Below the pieces are notes generated by a model. The model ran no database searches, had not been told where the DNA came from, and saw only the letters and a program-made list of their open reading frames with translations. From Trichoderma breve (lineage: Eukaryota; Ascomycota; Sordariomycetes; Hypocreales; Hypocreaceae), in NCBI RefSeq assembly GCF_028502605.1, contig NC_079232.1, forward strand, positions 2,108,001 through 2,172,000: a stretch of 64,000 nucleotides of DNA, written 5' to 3'. The translations under genes and the position numbers were made by a program. Positions within the stretch are counted from its first letter, which is position 1; each line of letters begins with the position of its first letter. Shown in pieces: positions 1 through 10,786 of the stretch.

Positions 1-401
1 AAATGTACGATTCTTCCCGTCAGAGACTTGCCATTGCGCTAACCGATGAGCGGGAGGTCTTGTTGACCAACCAAGACGATGGATCCATCATGGAGGGAAG
101 CTTGACAACGCCTTATTTCTGGCGAGATGGACAATGGGTCACTCCACCAGTTTCTGCAGCCTTCAATCCGGAGGCTGGAAGTGGTGGTCAAGACGGCACC
201 TCCAGACGATGGGCCTTGGAAAGGTGAGCTGACGAGCTTCAATTGTAACAGTTTATATACCATAGATTAGCTAACGATAAAAAAAACAGGGGACTAGCCG
301 TTGAGCAACAAGTGTCTGCGAGTTCTTTGGTTGATGGCGAAGAGTGCTGGATTAGCAATGGCGTTAGGGGGTTTATTGCTGGCGTTGTTCGTCTGAAATA
401 G
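1..401 (+). CDS. Class IV aminotransferase, C-terminal part (aminodeoxychorismate-lyase-like), cut by left edge
   Basis: Only the last two exons are present: an open frame from the edge to 223, then 290..401. The intron 224..289 has GTGAGC and AACAG borders, and the joined frame ends at TAG 399..401. The visible peptide has the hallmarks of the C-terminal lobe of PLP-dependent class IV aminotransferases, in order: a 'GSIMEGSLTTPYFW' stretch, 'WVTPP', a 'GT(S)RRWALE' block and a terminal 'WISNGVRGF' motif. Fungal proteins with this ending belong to the Abz2 type, which turns 4-amino-4-deoxychorismate into p-aminobenzoate for folate, or to close relatives of unknown substrate. The PLP lysine lies upstream of the window, so activity cannot be judged. 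Family assignment is firm; substrate is inferred. Confidence 0.75.
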
Positions 402-1079
402 TAACACAGGGTCTATGTTTTAAATAGCGAGACCTTTCTTCCTCGAACAGTAAAAAATTGATAACCGAATCTTTAGACGGTGTTTGTCTATTGAAAGGAA
501 ACCCGATTTATTGCTTTTCTCTTTGGCTGTGGTAATAATGCGTAAGGAAATGTGATTTGCTTGCAAATGTAGGGTATGCTTAATATTGGGTGCGTGCCTA
601 CTAGTGATCCAGTGGAGATGAAGTTGTACAGCCATTAATAACCATGGTGTGACCTTGTTTGCTTATGCGACTCGAACGAGTAAAAGTCCAATCAGCTTCT
701 CATCAGTTTTATTTGGTTTTTTTCATTCATCTTGCAAAGTGATGATGATTGGTGATTCCATCTATTAGGCACCAATAACTAATGTAGCTGAGAACTGCAG
801 ACCGGTGTAGGCCTGCATAGTGGCGGTCGCACCTCTAACAAGCGATCAAATCCTTTCCATAACACGCGTTAGCAGAACCGCGTCCACTTTCAACTTCTTT
901 ACAACCTCCACCATCTACAAATACGTTACAAGCACTGCATTCTCGAGCAATAAAAGCGACGCGCTGCCATTTTGCATGCCTGAGTTTTAATTATTTTCTG
1001 CCCCAAGCTGGTATCATGTTCTATTGATTCAACACACGTCTTTTCGGGATCCATCAGCTAGAGTGCAAGCTCAATCATC
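402..1079. other. Intergenic: aminotransferase 3' flank and F-box gene upstream region
   Basis: No credible coding frame. The first part is AT-rich 3' flank. The stretch before 1080 should hold the promoter of the F-box gene. I see no clear TATA box or repeat. Confidence 0.6.
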
Positions 1080-3383
1080 ATGTCGCCTGATGGCGGGGTT
1101 TCAATGCAAGAAGCTATTTCAGATGGCCGTGCTAAATATGTAGCCCAGCGTTACAAGCAGGCCCTTGGCTCTTTTACTGATGTCAGCAATCATTCACCAT
1201 ATTAATCTGTGCAGCTTCCCTGCTAACTATCTTCAGGCTATCAAGCTTTGCCCATGTGAGATAGAAAAGAAAAAGAGGAAGCGAAGCGAGTCAGTGACCC
1301 AGGAGCTCGACCGAAATGCAGAACCAGACCAAGAAGCTACCAGTTTGCCAACACTCGAATGCGGCAATCCTCTTCATATCCAAGCTCTCAACTACCGAGC
1401 TGGAACATTTGAAAAGATCCCAGATCTTCGTCGAGCGCTAGCTGATGCGCGGAGGATGATGGACGTTGCGCCATGCTCGCCCGAAGTATGCATCCCTTGA
1501 ACAACCTCATCACCCATCGCAACCTCTAATTGCTTATCTTATTCAGGGCTATCTTCGAGCAAGCAAGATTCTGAGGATGGAAGAAAACTCAGTAGACTCA
1601 CTCAAAGTATTGACGGATGGCATTCTGATATTTCTTGAAAGAGGCGACTTTGAAGTCGATGATCTCCGAGTACGTTTGTTTATCTTAAGCTTTTGGCTCA
1701 AAAATAGTATGCTGACAAGGATCAAGCGTCTTGACAAAGCTCGAAATCCCCTCAAACCGAAATTTGCCAGGATTGACCCCTTGGGTGACTTTCTGAGTCT
1801 TAGTTGGATGTCAAAGGCTCATCTACCACCGGAGCTTATACTGGATATATTTGGCCGCTTGGAACTATCAACGCTGTGGTACGTCGCACAATAACTTGAT
1901 CTGTTTTGGTCAAATGCTAACCCAAAGATGATGTATTGTCTAGCCAATGTCTGCGTGTCTCCAAATCTTGGAAGAACGCATTGACAGCGCCAGCAAGTGC
2001 ACAACTCTGGAGATCGCTCCTATTCACTGGTGCTTCGGTACCCAAAAAGCCCATTTCATTCGACTCCCTAAAGAAATTGCTCTCCTACTCATCGAACAAT
2101 ATTAGGGAGCTTGTAATAAGCGATGCTCGCAAACTATACCTGGATCGGAGGAAATTCAACGCCTTCTTGACCGCCGGAATCAGACTGGAACGCTTGGAGG
2201 TAATTAACCCGTGTGAAGCCCTAGATCTCATGCGGCCTCCAACCTATCTCAAATATTTGAATCTTGAAGGATTCCATCGTTTCTACAGGCCTGGTTCTGC
2301 AGGCGCGGACCCCTATCGGACCTTTCTATTGTCCATTGTTCGTAATATAGAGACTCTCATTCTATCGGGACTTCCTAGACAATGGTTCGGCGACATGGAG
2401 GTGCCTCTGATGCCTAATTTGAGACACCTCAAGTTGTCCAAGGGTAGAGAACAACCGTGGACATTGTCTGTTGTAAGAAGTTCAAATCAACAACGTTCTT
2501 GGAATCACAAACTAACTTGTCCCAGTGTGCTCTGTTGAAAAGCACTCCCCAGCTTGAACAACTCTATTTGGATAGCCTCCTTTTGGATTGCAGGCTTCCA
2601 AGTGGTGAAGAATTCGACAATTCCTGTGTTCCCAATCTCAAATCTGTCACCATTGTGGATCTGAAAGTGTTAGTGTTGGAAAGGGGTTTCAACAACCTTT
2701 GGCTTCAGCAGGGCCGATCATCTGCCCTGGAAGCGCATAGATGCGTAACAGCTTTGAATGGCGGAAAGAAACTCAGGGCTCTGGATATACACTATAACTG
2801 GCAGTACACCAACACTGAGCAGACGACCAACGATATATTCAGTCGCATGTACCAAGACCCTTCATACGAATACGAAAATCTAGAGTTTTTGCGCTTCTCC
2901 AAGCTGGTCTTGGCACCAAACTTAGCAGAGAGGCTGTTTGGATCGTCTATAAGATCAGGAAAACTATCTTCGTTTGACATTTGTTTCCCTCTCCCCAGAT
3001 ACAGCGAGGTAACCGGGCAAACGAGTTGGGAACACATCCTGAAGTATAAATGGCTGGAAGGGGCTGAGAGCATTCGATGCCTCGGCATCTATGACTTCAG
3101 CTTCAAGACTTATACGAAGGGATTGGATCACCCGCTGGTCCAATTTCTACAAACATTTCCGCTTCTGGAAGAGGTGAAGCTGGGGTCAGCCAATTCTGGG
3201 CCCGCGGAATACCTGCTCACGGCCCAAGATGTTATAAAGTTCGTGAAACTGAAACGCATAGAAGTTGCGGATATATCTGGCGAATCTTTTGATAGAATTC
3301 GGCGGCTGGCGAGACAAGAAGGCGTCAGCCTGACCTGGGAGGCTGAGAAGCCAAAGTGGCCTAGGGACTTCAAAGACAGTTAG
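1080..3383 (+). CDS. TPR / F-box / leucine-rich-repeat protein (Pof3/Dia2-like)
   Basis: Model: join(1080..1181, 1237..1485, 1547..1669, 1727..1878, 1944..2472, 2526..3383), 670 residues, phases consistent at every junction. The N-terminus resembles TPR units ('AKYVAQRYKQAL', then 'AIKLCPCE', then 'ALNYRAGTFEK'). An F-box follows at about residues 191-235 ('LPPELILDIFGRL', 'CLRVSKSWKNAL', 'LWRSLLF'). The rest has irregular leucine-rich repeats ('LKYLNLEGF', 'LRHLKLSK', 'LEQLYLDSL'). This domain order matches yeast Dia2 and fission yeast Pof3, substrate adaptors of SCF ubiquitin ligases in replication and genome stability. The intron 1670..1726 is inferred from GTACGT, a CTGAC branch site and AG in phase 0, although the frame also reads through it. 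The first donor, GTCAGC, is weak. The LRR part is less conserved, so it may be a paralogue and not the orthologue. Confidence 0.72.
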
Positions 3384-4245
3384 ACACAGAAGAAGCGAAG
3401 TCCTTACAGTCATTTATGGGTGTGATTTTCTTAGGATGGAGTACGGGAAACTTATGGTATTGATGGCATTTAAAATTGGATACATGCAGCATCAACAGCG
3501 ATCGGTATGATGACAGAATATGCATACTTTATGAGGATAGCCAGGGCAATGGTTAGCGGGATAAATATTTACATTTTTGAGGAGTTACCACTATCATCGT
3601 ATGCATTATTCCGATAAATCTCTTTTGCCCCCCCTTTTTTGCACTTGGAATTAGAATTGGTGGAAGACTCATCTGTATGCTTCCATCAGTTCCCACCCAA
3701 TCACCACACGCCCAGAGCTTGTGTGTTTCTATCTTCTTCCATTACACAGCACATTGAATGTTATACGTCGGGTAGCTGAGAATAACGGTGAGCGTTTTGT
3801 TAATTCACTGAAGATTGTATACGGTCAGAGCTGGATAGGCGCATAATATGCCCTCAACGTTTTGCGTCATCACATGGATGAGGCAGCATTCACTCCATCA
3901 GCTCTATGGGTAGTTGTTTGATCTCTTATACCTGTTGACTACTCACCAGTTTACTTGGCTATATAAACTCTGACTGCCACCCAGACTATGGCAATCTCTT
4001 TGCCTCTTCAAATTGCTCATTACGACACAACATTTACAGACAACGTGTCATGATACCGTGAGGCTTGAAATGTCTTCCTTCAGCAATATAGATTGCAGAG
4101 AGGAAGACAAGGCCGTTCACACTCATACGCCAGCGTCATACTGCTGCTATATGACTTCGCATTCTTATTGCAAATCCATCTCTCTGGCTTGCTGTTGAAC
4201 CCCATCCCCTTCGCGGATTCAAATCTCTCCAGTCAGACAACGTAC
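3384..4245. other. Intergenic, no gene seen
   Basis: AT-rich 3' flank of the F-box gene followed by about 500 bases without a supported gene. The short frame at 4013..4198 has no recognisable similarity or signal and is not called. Confidence 0.55.
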
Positions 4246-4254
4246 CAATGACAG

Positions 4255-4314
4255 GTGAGTTGGTTGTAGAACTCCCATTTCGAGAAGAGAGAGCTGATTT
4301 GGTGTCTCAACTAG
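4255..4314 (+). repeat. Intron-like segment, copy A of an imperfect repeat
   Basis: This 60-bp segment starts with GTGAGT and ends with CAACTAG, so it looks like an intron. Its first ~35 bases, including TCCCATTTCGAGA, match copy B at 4689..4723 with a few mismatches. Splicing it out would join ATGACAG at 4248 to a short frame that stops near 4379. Confidence 0.45.
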
Positions 4315-4388
4315 TGCTATTCGCATCTATGTTCTCGGCACAATCCTACCCTGTTGACCCATTCGACGCCGAACGCTAATCCAGAGAC

Positions 4389-5282
4389 ATGAACAAAGAC
4401 GAGGGCAAAGAGTGGGAAGGCCGCACCCAACAATTCATGAGGTCATACGAATGGGGCCGTATCCTGATTATAACGGGCTACAAACAGCAAAAACGCCTAC
4501 TGCGAGAGATCCTGGCTGAACTCCCGGAAGCAGATGTCTCGCGCGGATTGGTGTCCGCCCGCACCATCGATGATTCGCCAAGCCACCAAGCTGAGGTGGT
4601 AATCTGCGATTTGGTCCGAACGGATAAACCAGGATTCATGGTGGAGGACGAACGTCTAGAGATTATGAAAACGAATCACATATGGTATGTGACTTGGCTG
4701 TAGGATTCCCATTTCGAGAGGAGTGGGCTCGACAATCAATGTATACGTCCCATTGCTAACCTGCTCGTGTACAGCAACGGCTCCCTTATCCGTAAAGGAC
4801 GAAAGAACAAGCTCGTGTAGGATACAGATCTTCAAATACAGACCACATACCCGTGCGGCTCTCAAGCTAGTGAGTAGAAACCCAGATAACTGGTAACTGC
4901 CCAGCGACTAACACAAAGAAAAGCACTTTTCACACCGAAATACATATACAGATTCATCGAACGCGAAGGCAAAGGGAGAGCGACTGTTCATCTACACGAA
5001 TATCCCCAGTATAAAGAGCTATGGAGAGCTATAAAGGACCATTTCGATATTCTGAAGCTTGAGGATACGATGCGTGAACTGATGTCGAGTCTCGACAAGA
5101 CTCAGCTGGAGAAGCTGTGGAAGCTTCGTGAGTTGACGAGTCTTGACGAGGACCAAATACAAGAACTACAGAGAATACACGAGAGTATGCAGACCAATGC
5201 TGATACCCTTATTCGACACTTCGTCCAACACATTTTGCGACTTGGCCGGCACGCACAGCGAGGAATCAATTCCCCCCACTGA
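4389..5282 (+). pseudogene. Decayed fragment of an SF1 (NFX1/ZNFX1-type) helicase C-terminal domain
   Basis: 4389..4684 joined to 4775..4820 (intron 4685..4774, GTATGT...ACAG) gives 113 residues ending at a stop. It carries helicase motif IV-like 'IITGYKQQKRLL' and a motif V-like 'RTIDDSPSHQAEVVICDLVRT', as in the C-terminal RecA lobe (AAA_12) of Upf1/NFX1-type helicases. Just past the stop, another frame continues the family pattern ('IFKYRPHTRAALK', about 4820..4868), which points to a frameshift. Motif VI, normally with a TRAR-type arginine, reads 'ERLEIMKTNHI' and lacks it. Frames at about 4950..5282 ('HEYPQYKELWRAI' onward) may be the remaining tail. There is no N-terminal lobe or Walker A. 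It is read as a relic. Whether a short protein is still made is unknown. Confidence 0.6.
4685..4774 (+). repeat. Intron in the helicase relic, containing copy B of the repeat
   Basis: GTATGT donor, GCTAAC branch-like site and ACAG acceptor; splicing keeps the helicase frame (codon TG|C). Bases about 4689..4723 resemble copy A at 4255..4289, sharing TTGG(T/C)TGTAG and TCCCATTTCGAGA. Confidence 0.5.
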
Positions 5283-6133
5283 CAGCCAGTGGAATCAGAC
5301 CCAAAACAATCTTCGGAATCAGTTTAGAAAATACTTTCAGCAGACAATTCTAACTCCGCCGACCATTAATTTATGTACATGACGTTGATTCGACAACGCG
5401 TTTCGCAAAACTCTCAAGGTCCGCTACGGAAGCGGCTCCGAGTATCCCTTATTCGAGTGCGGAAGATGATCCATACATCAACAGAGTTCTACTACGATGA
5501 TGACGAGCCAATTTGTGCGTCAACAGAAATTTACTACAATGAATATCACCCTGTATGGGTCACCAATCGGACACTTGTTCTACCGTCGAGGCAACTATAC
5601 TTGTATAATACCTACCTCATCTCTGGAACACCCGGCATCTGATACTGCTCGAAGAGCACTTTACGTGGCAGATATGAAGACCATGAATGGAAGAAACGCA
5701 TTCTAGGCCACGGTTCATCAATGGGTCATCGCAGAATGCAACAGAAGCCGCCCGCCATCGGCTCAGCCTCCCACCAACATGATATTTGTGAACGTCAACA
5801 ACGGTCAGGTCCTTGATGAGATCCCCTCATCTCATCCCTAGCTCGAGGCCTCAGTCGATTATGATTTGGAGGAGCAGCGAGCAGCTGATGTGACACACGC
5901 GAGCAGCATCGCTCCAAACGGCACGGCTCATATTGCACTTGAGATCCCTTCATCTCGTCTCCAGCTTAAGGTATCAAGAGAAGAGACAGAATGCCAGGGT
6001 AGTATCCCTTTTAACTCATGCTTAGCTGGATCTATACAGTAGCTCATTGACTAAACGATAATCGCAATGTATTCACATATAGTCTCTTCAGATCCCATCT
6101 AAATATGCTCATAAGATATCCAAACATCTCGTA
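5283..6133. other. Non-coding stretch between helicase relic and NLR gene
   Basis: Contains short frames in all phases and no clear domain. Part may be further decayed tail of the relic. The last ~150 bases should include the 3' end region of the minus-strand NLR gene. Confidence 0.45.
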
Positions 6134-9100
6134 TTAATTCGGAACTCCCATCTCTGCCTTTATTTTCTCCAGCCTCTCCAGAAACTCTGATATTATCTCA
6201 CTACTCTCGGAAATTCTCTCAATGACACCCGCAGATGTCCTAACGCAAAGCTGATTGTCGTCCACATACCAACACAGCGACTCCTCTAAGGCTCCTTCCA
6301 GCCACATCTCATAGACAGTACATAGAGACTTCTCATCGAGACGAAGAATGAGATGCATGATACCCGATCCAGGATACTTCAGCTCAACCTCCATAAACCA
6401 AAACTTCAAATATCTGGGGGCTGTATTTGGAGAAAGGATGGCTTGGTGCGCAATATCTCGGATAAGTGCACAGAATTGTGGAGGAAACTCGCCATATTGG
6501 CCATCTTGAATGGCGACCCCGAACTTGGCCATTGCCATTTCGAATACCCTTGTGTGATCCCAGTGTGTGGCCAGGTATAGCAGAGCACGGTCTCGAACGT
6601 TTCCCTCCCAAACCTCTAGGTTGTCCATCAGCATTTGCGAGACGCATTTCGGCAGACGGGGATGCTGGTTCATGATAATTCCGGCCACTGCTCTGTGGAG
6701 CGGTTTTGTGCCCCCGACTAGGACCGCCACGCTATTGAATATGACATCTGGCACTCGTCCATCGTAGTGCTTTTGACCCTTGGAAGCTAATTCCAGTAAT
6801 ATGTCTTCTTGACTGCTGAAATGGGCGGCGAGAACGTTCAAGATATTGTAGCGGATGCCTGGGCCCGCTAGAAGTTCAGAAAGCTCTTCCAAATGAGTCC
6901 CATCGAAGCCATTTTTGCGGAGAACCTCGAATAGAATGTCGACTATCAGAGTATCCAGAGTCAGAGTGCTGAGCTGGCCATCTGGATATTTTGGACAGCT
7001 GAGGTGCTCCAAAACAACATTTTCGATGCTCTCCAGCTTCTTTGCGGAGTTTTCATCATATAGCCTGTCTTTCCAACGCTGAAGAGCTTGTCTTATCATT
7101 TCTTCTCTGTTGTTCTGGGGCGCTTGTGTCTCCTCCGGCTTGGAGTTATCAAGAACAACCGTGCTAGTGTCCAAGAGTTTCACAGTCTTTGTCAAGTTTA
7201 CCAGTGCTTCCTTTATCTTTTCAGGCTCGGCATATACTGATCTCATAGCAAAGCCTCCATCTATTTTCGGATAGAGAGACTGATCGCGTGCCAAGCTCTT
7301 CAGAGCCTCATAGGCGTCTGATGGCAAGTCCAACATGCTCTTCAACTCTGACAAAACACTGACTCTGGTCTCATTATTCCGGACATGTAGACATTCTAGT
7401 AAACCCCTCACGATCAAAGGGTTGTACTCTGTCTCAGTCCTGGTCTCCGCAAGCTTCCATATAGTGACCGCAGCGTGTTGGTAAATACGCCTGTCCGAGT
7501 GGTCTAAAAGCTTAGAGAGAAGCGACATTGCGGCCGGAGTTGACCGTGGCGTGTGCCAAAGGAGGCTCATTGTTGCAAAACTCAAGTTGAGAGTATCTTC
7601 ATCATACTCGTCCGCATCAGCGTCCCCGTCAGCAAAATCCCGAGACCACTCAACTACAAGGTCTACCAAGCTGGGAGAAACTCTCGGTCGCGCGATGAGC
7701 CCTTGGGCAAATTCTTCACGCAAACTTTTCCTGTAAAAGTCTATAAAGCCGGCGACCTCTTTTAGAAGTCTTTCGGGGAATTCTGTTTCCCCCACCAGCT
7801 GGCGTACCGTTTGTCGGGAGATCTGAGACTCCAAGATGAGCCAGTCCATCATCTTTAAGTCCAAGGACTCGCGAATTTCCACAAATGAAGGTGATTCAAA
7901 TGCACTGCTATTAACCTCTGCCAGGCAGTGCATAGTCAACCGCAAATGGGCAGGACCAAGCAGGTCCTTTGGCTCTTCTTCTATTGCCTGGAAAAAGCGA
8001 TTCAATGCCTCTTCATCGCGCTGGAGCTGAATGGTGCCGGCAACAAAGCGCCAGAAGACATCGTAGCTCGAATTATACTTCTCCATTTGTAGGAAAGTCT
8101 CCGGTTTGGTTGGTGTTGATTTCTTGGTAGAGTAATCAAAAACGATTAGATCTTTCCTCGATATCCAGTGTTGTACAAAGAATTGCGCGGCAAACAACTC
8201 CTGGAACGTCAAATGCAGGAAGTGATAACTTCGGGTAGTCGGTGTTAGCGGTCCATCCGAGGTGCGAAGGAACGAGAGCTTATCCAAGTCGGTGAACCAT
8301 GACTGCATTTTAACCGTAGGGAGGTTGCCCGCAATAATGCTCTGTTGATTGTGGAATTTTGTGAGAAAGGCCGGATCAAATTCAACCATGTTGTTACAGA
8401 GCCCAGTGAATGAGAGCGACTGAAGAGCATTGATTTCGGCTTGGCAAAGTCTTCTGATATCGTCCGAGTAAGAAGCCTGTGCTTCGTGTTTCAACAGCGG
8501 TTTAGCACTGCCTTCGCGACGTTTCTCCAACAATTCCACATCCTTGTTCCAAAGAGACCTCTCTATGGCGTGGTATAGTTCAGTCATGGTCTCCGGAGGA
8601 CTGTCACCGTCCAACATCCCAGCTATCATGCTGTAGCAGATAGCGTCAAGCTGGATCGGAATGCGAGCTAACCCAGCTACTACAGGGTGGCCTTCGATAA
8701 ACTCATAAATTTCCTCTGCTTTCCCACTGCCGTGCTTTTCTATATATTCCTTCACTTGGTTAGGATAGAAACCAATCGTTTCGAGCTCTAGGTCAATTTT
8801 CTGGAAAACGTCACGGTTGACACCTCGCGGGCGTGTAGTTATAATGGCCCGGGGCTGATTGAGCAGTTGGAGAAGAAGTTCATTGCCGGAAGAGTGCAGT
8901 TCCCGATGAACTTCATCGAAGCCGTCGAGAATAAAAAGTGTCCTACTGGGATCGCTCGTAAACGACCTTTCCAGAGCCTCGCCGAGAGTACCTTTGCCAG
9001 CCCTTTCAACATTAGGAAGGGGCTGGTTCAGGATATCTGCAATAGATTGTCCTGATTCTAGGTCACTCTTGATCTGGCGTAATGGGACCCAGATGACTCG

Positions 9101-10786
9101 ATCGATGATCCCAGCCCATATGTCCTTGTGGATGAAATCGTAGACCATCTTTTTGCAGAGAGTCGTCTTGCCCACACCGGCTTGGCCACGGATAAGAATT
9201 CGCCGAGGCGGACCTCGGATAGTGTTGTTTGATGTGTCTTTCTTCTCGTCAAAAAGGGTTTCCAAACTGACACGGTCGGTCTCTGGTGGCTCCCAGACAT
9301 CCAAACGACGCAGGATAGAAAAGGGAGAGGGTAAACGAGTATCGGAATCCCTGTTTTGGTTTGAATCCACGGAGTTTCTAACAATAGCCAGATTTATATA
9401 GCATTCGTCCATAGATAGCTTGCTACTATCAAGGCGTTCAATTTTAAGCAGATCTAGATCCGAGTCCGTATACTTATCCCGTAATACTTGATCTGCGTAA
9501 AATTCTCGGACCTTGTGACAACTTTGCCAGGCATTAACCAGTAATTGCTTTCGGGGTTGATGGGTCTTGGGCTTTGAACATTCGACATTGCTCAAATATG
9601 TTTTGCGACGCCCAGATCTTGACAAGTTCGGGGAGTCAAGTTGCGGCGATCTAGTAACCAGTCGAGTCCATTCAAGTACACGACAGAATTTGGTCTGACT
9701 TGCTTGGGTGATAAGAAACGTCTTGAGAACATTGACAACTTGGTCATGTTTCAAGTCGTCTGCCAGCTCAAGTTGTGCGCAGAGTCCACAAAGGAAATCC
9801 TTACCCTCGCGACAAGGTAGGTCTGGATGCTGAAGCAAAGCTTCCATATGCTTTGGAGCATTTGCCCAGACCAAGCCATCAGTGGCTCGCAAAGCAATAT
9901 ACCAATCCTTGGGTTTCTTCAGCGTTTTGAATGCTTTACCCGTGTTCGAGGCGCTCTGAAATAATTCGCTGCATGATTTGATAACCTCGATGATGGAGCT
10001 TATCAACTCAGGCACTTCCGTCAAGTCGACCAGACCCTCCACTAGTTTCGATGGATCGAATGACCAGACAGAGCCAGCAACCTTTGCACCACCCAAGATA
10101 GTCTTGAAAGTGCTGGCTCCAATCTTCTTCCAAGGACTCACGTCAGTTGGAATAGCCAGCAATGCCTGATAAGAGTAACTCGCGACCTCGGCGAGACGAA
10201 GCTCTTTATGATCCCTGAGCTTCTCCAGCCGCTTCAGCAAGTTCTGGACTTTGAGATCCACGATGCCCTCTATCTTAACTTCATTCATAGCATCCAAAAC
10301 CGCCAGCAGAGCGCGAATCGAGTTGTACTTGGTTTGGCCATGAGCTGCATCAACGGCACTGTCCAGTGCCTTTTGGATTGAAAGCATGGCGCTCCCGAGG
10401 TTCAATCGTTTTCCAGCCAGCCCAGCCTGGCGACAGTGAAGAAACGCCTCGAATGCGCGTAGAAGCTCAACGTCCACGATCTTGCCGTCCACTGCAGCAC
10501 TTGCGATAACATTGTGAAATTTGTCGAATACACGTACATAGTCGTCTTCATCGAAGAAAGGCGCCAGCGAAGTAATCTCAATGGCATGTGTTTCGCTCGG
10601 GCTCTGGATAAACTCGTTGATCATGGACTTCTGTAGGGCTCGCAATGCCTGCAATTCTTTGGCAGAACGGGCAATTCGCTGCCTCTCAGCCGCATCTTGT
10701 TTCGATGGCTGCGCTGCAAGGCTCAGCCGGCGACAAAGATCATCTGTTGATTGTGGCCGACAGAAATTCTCCCTAGAACTCGCCAT
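6134..10786 (-). CDS. NACHT-domain NLR-like NTPase (STAND family), 1550 aa, intronless
   Basis: A single uninterrupted frame starts at the ATG at 10784..10786. The central NACHT module begins near residue 528: Walker A 'GQAGVGKTT' at 534-542, Walker B 'LFILDGFDE' at 617-625, then a sensor-like 'AIITTRPRG' near 647. Residues 1 to about 500 are alpha-helical and match no N-terminal effector class I can name (not HET, patatin-like, Goodbye or PNP_UDP). Residues about 1080-1550 look like irregular helical repeats (HEAT/ARM-like: 'AAMSLLSKLLDHSDRRIYQHAAVTIWK', shortened here), where most fungal NLRs carry WD40, ANK or TPR. Fungal NLRs are signal-sensing switches, some controlling heterokaryon incompatibility cell death; the role here is inferred only. 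The gene lies downstream of the GTPase gene on the same strand and next to a helicase relic. Confidence 0.85.
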   Translation of the reverse strand: MASSRENFCRPQSTDDLCRRLSLAAQPSKQDAAERQRIARSAKELQALRALQKSMINEFIQSPSETHAIEITSLAPFFDEDDYVRVFDKFHNVIASAAVDGKIVDVELLRAFEAFLHCRQAGLAGKRLNLGSAMLSIQKALDSAVDAAHGQTKYNSIRALLAVLDAMNEVKIEGIVDLKVQNLLKRLEKLRDHKELRLAEVASYSYQALLAIPTDVSPWKKIGASTFKTILGGAKVAGSVWSFDPSKLVEGLVDLTEVPELISSIIEVIKSCSELFQSASNTGKAFKTLKKPKDWYIALRATDGLVWANAPKHMEALLQHPDLPCREGKDFLCGLCAQLELADDLKHDQVVNVLKTFLITQASQTKFCRVLEWTRLVTRSPQLDSPNLSRSGRRKTYLSNVECSKPKTHQPRKQLLVNAWQSCHKVREFYADQVLRDKYTDSDLDLLKIERLDSSKLSMDECYINLAIVRNSVDSNQNRDSDTRLPSPFSILRRLDVWEPPETDRVSLETLFDEKKDTSNNTIRGPPRRILIRGQAGVGKTTLCKKMVYDFIHKDIWAGIIDRVIWVPLRQIKSDLESGQSIADILNQPLPNVERAGKGTLGEALERSFTSDPSRTLFILDGFDEVHRELHSSGNELLLQLLNQPRAIITTRPRGVNRDVFQKIDLELETIGFYPNQVKEYIEKHGSGKAEEIYEFIEGHPVVAGLARIPIQLDAICYSMIAGMLDGDSPPETMTELYHAIERSLWNKDVELLEKRREGSAKPLLKHEAQASYSDDIRRLCQAEINALQSLSFTGLCNNMVEFDPAFLTKFHNQQSIIAGNLPTVKMQSWFTDLDKLSFLRTSDGPLTPTTRSYHFLHLTFQELFAAQFFVQHWISRKDLIVFDYSTKKSTPTKPETFLQMEKYNSSYDVFWRFVAGTIQLQRDEEALNRFFQAIEEEPKDLLGPAHLRLTMHCLAEVNSSAFESPSFVEIRESLDLKMMDWLILESQISRQTVRQLVGETEFPERLLKEVAGFIDFYRKSLREEFAQGLIARPRVSPSLVDLVVEWSRDFADGDADADEYDEDTLNLSFATMSLLWHTPRSTPAAMSLLSKLLDHSDRRIYQHAAVTIWKLAETRTETEYNPLIVRGLLECLHVRNNETRVSVLSELKSMLDLPSDAYEALKSLARDQSLYPKIDGGFAMRSVYAEPEKIKEALVNLTKTVKLLDTSTVVLDNSKPEETQAPQNNREEMIRQALQRWKDRLYDENSAKKLESIENVVLEHLSCPKYPDGQLSTLTLDTLIVDILFEVLRKNGFDGTHLEELSELLAGPGIRYNILNVLAAHFSSQEDILLELASKGQKHYDGRVPDVIFNSVAVLVGGTKPLHRAVAGIIMNQHPRLPKCVSQMLMDNLEVWEGNVRDRALLYLATHWDHTRVFEMAMAKFGVAIQDGQYGEFPPQFCALIRDIAHQAILSPNTAPRYLKFWFMEVELKYPGSGIMHLILRLDEKSLCTVYEMWLEGALEESLCWYVDDNQLCVRTSAGVIERISESSEIISEFLERLEKIKAEMGVPN

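Noticed and set aside
1670..1726. Reading through this segment in the F-box gene (the frame is open)
   Set aside because: GTACGT, a CTGAC branch site and an in-phase AG make a good 57-bp intron, and its removal drops a hydrophobic stretch out of place in a TPR/F-box linker. Not fully excluded.
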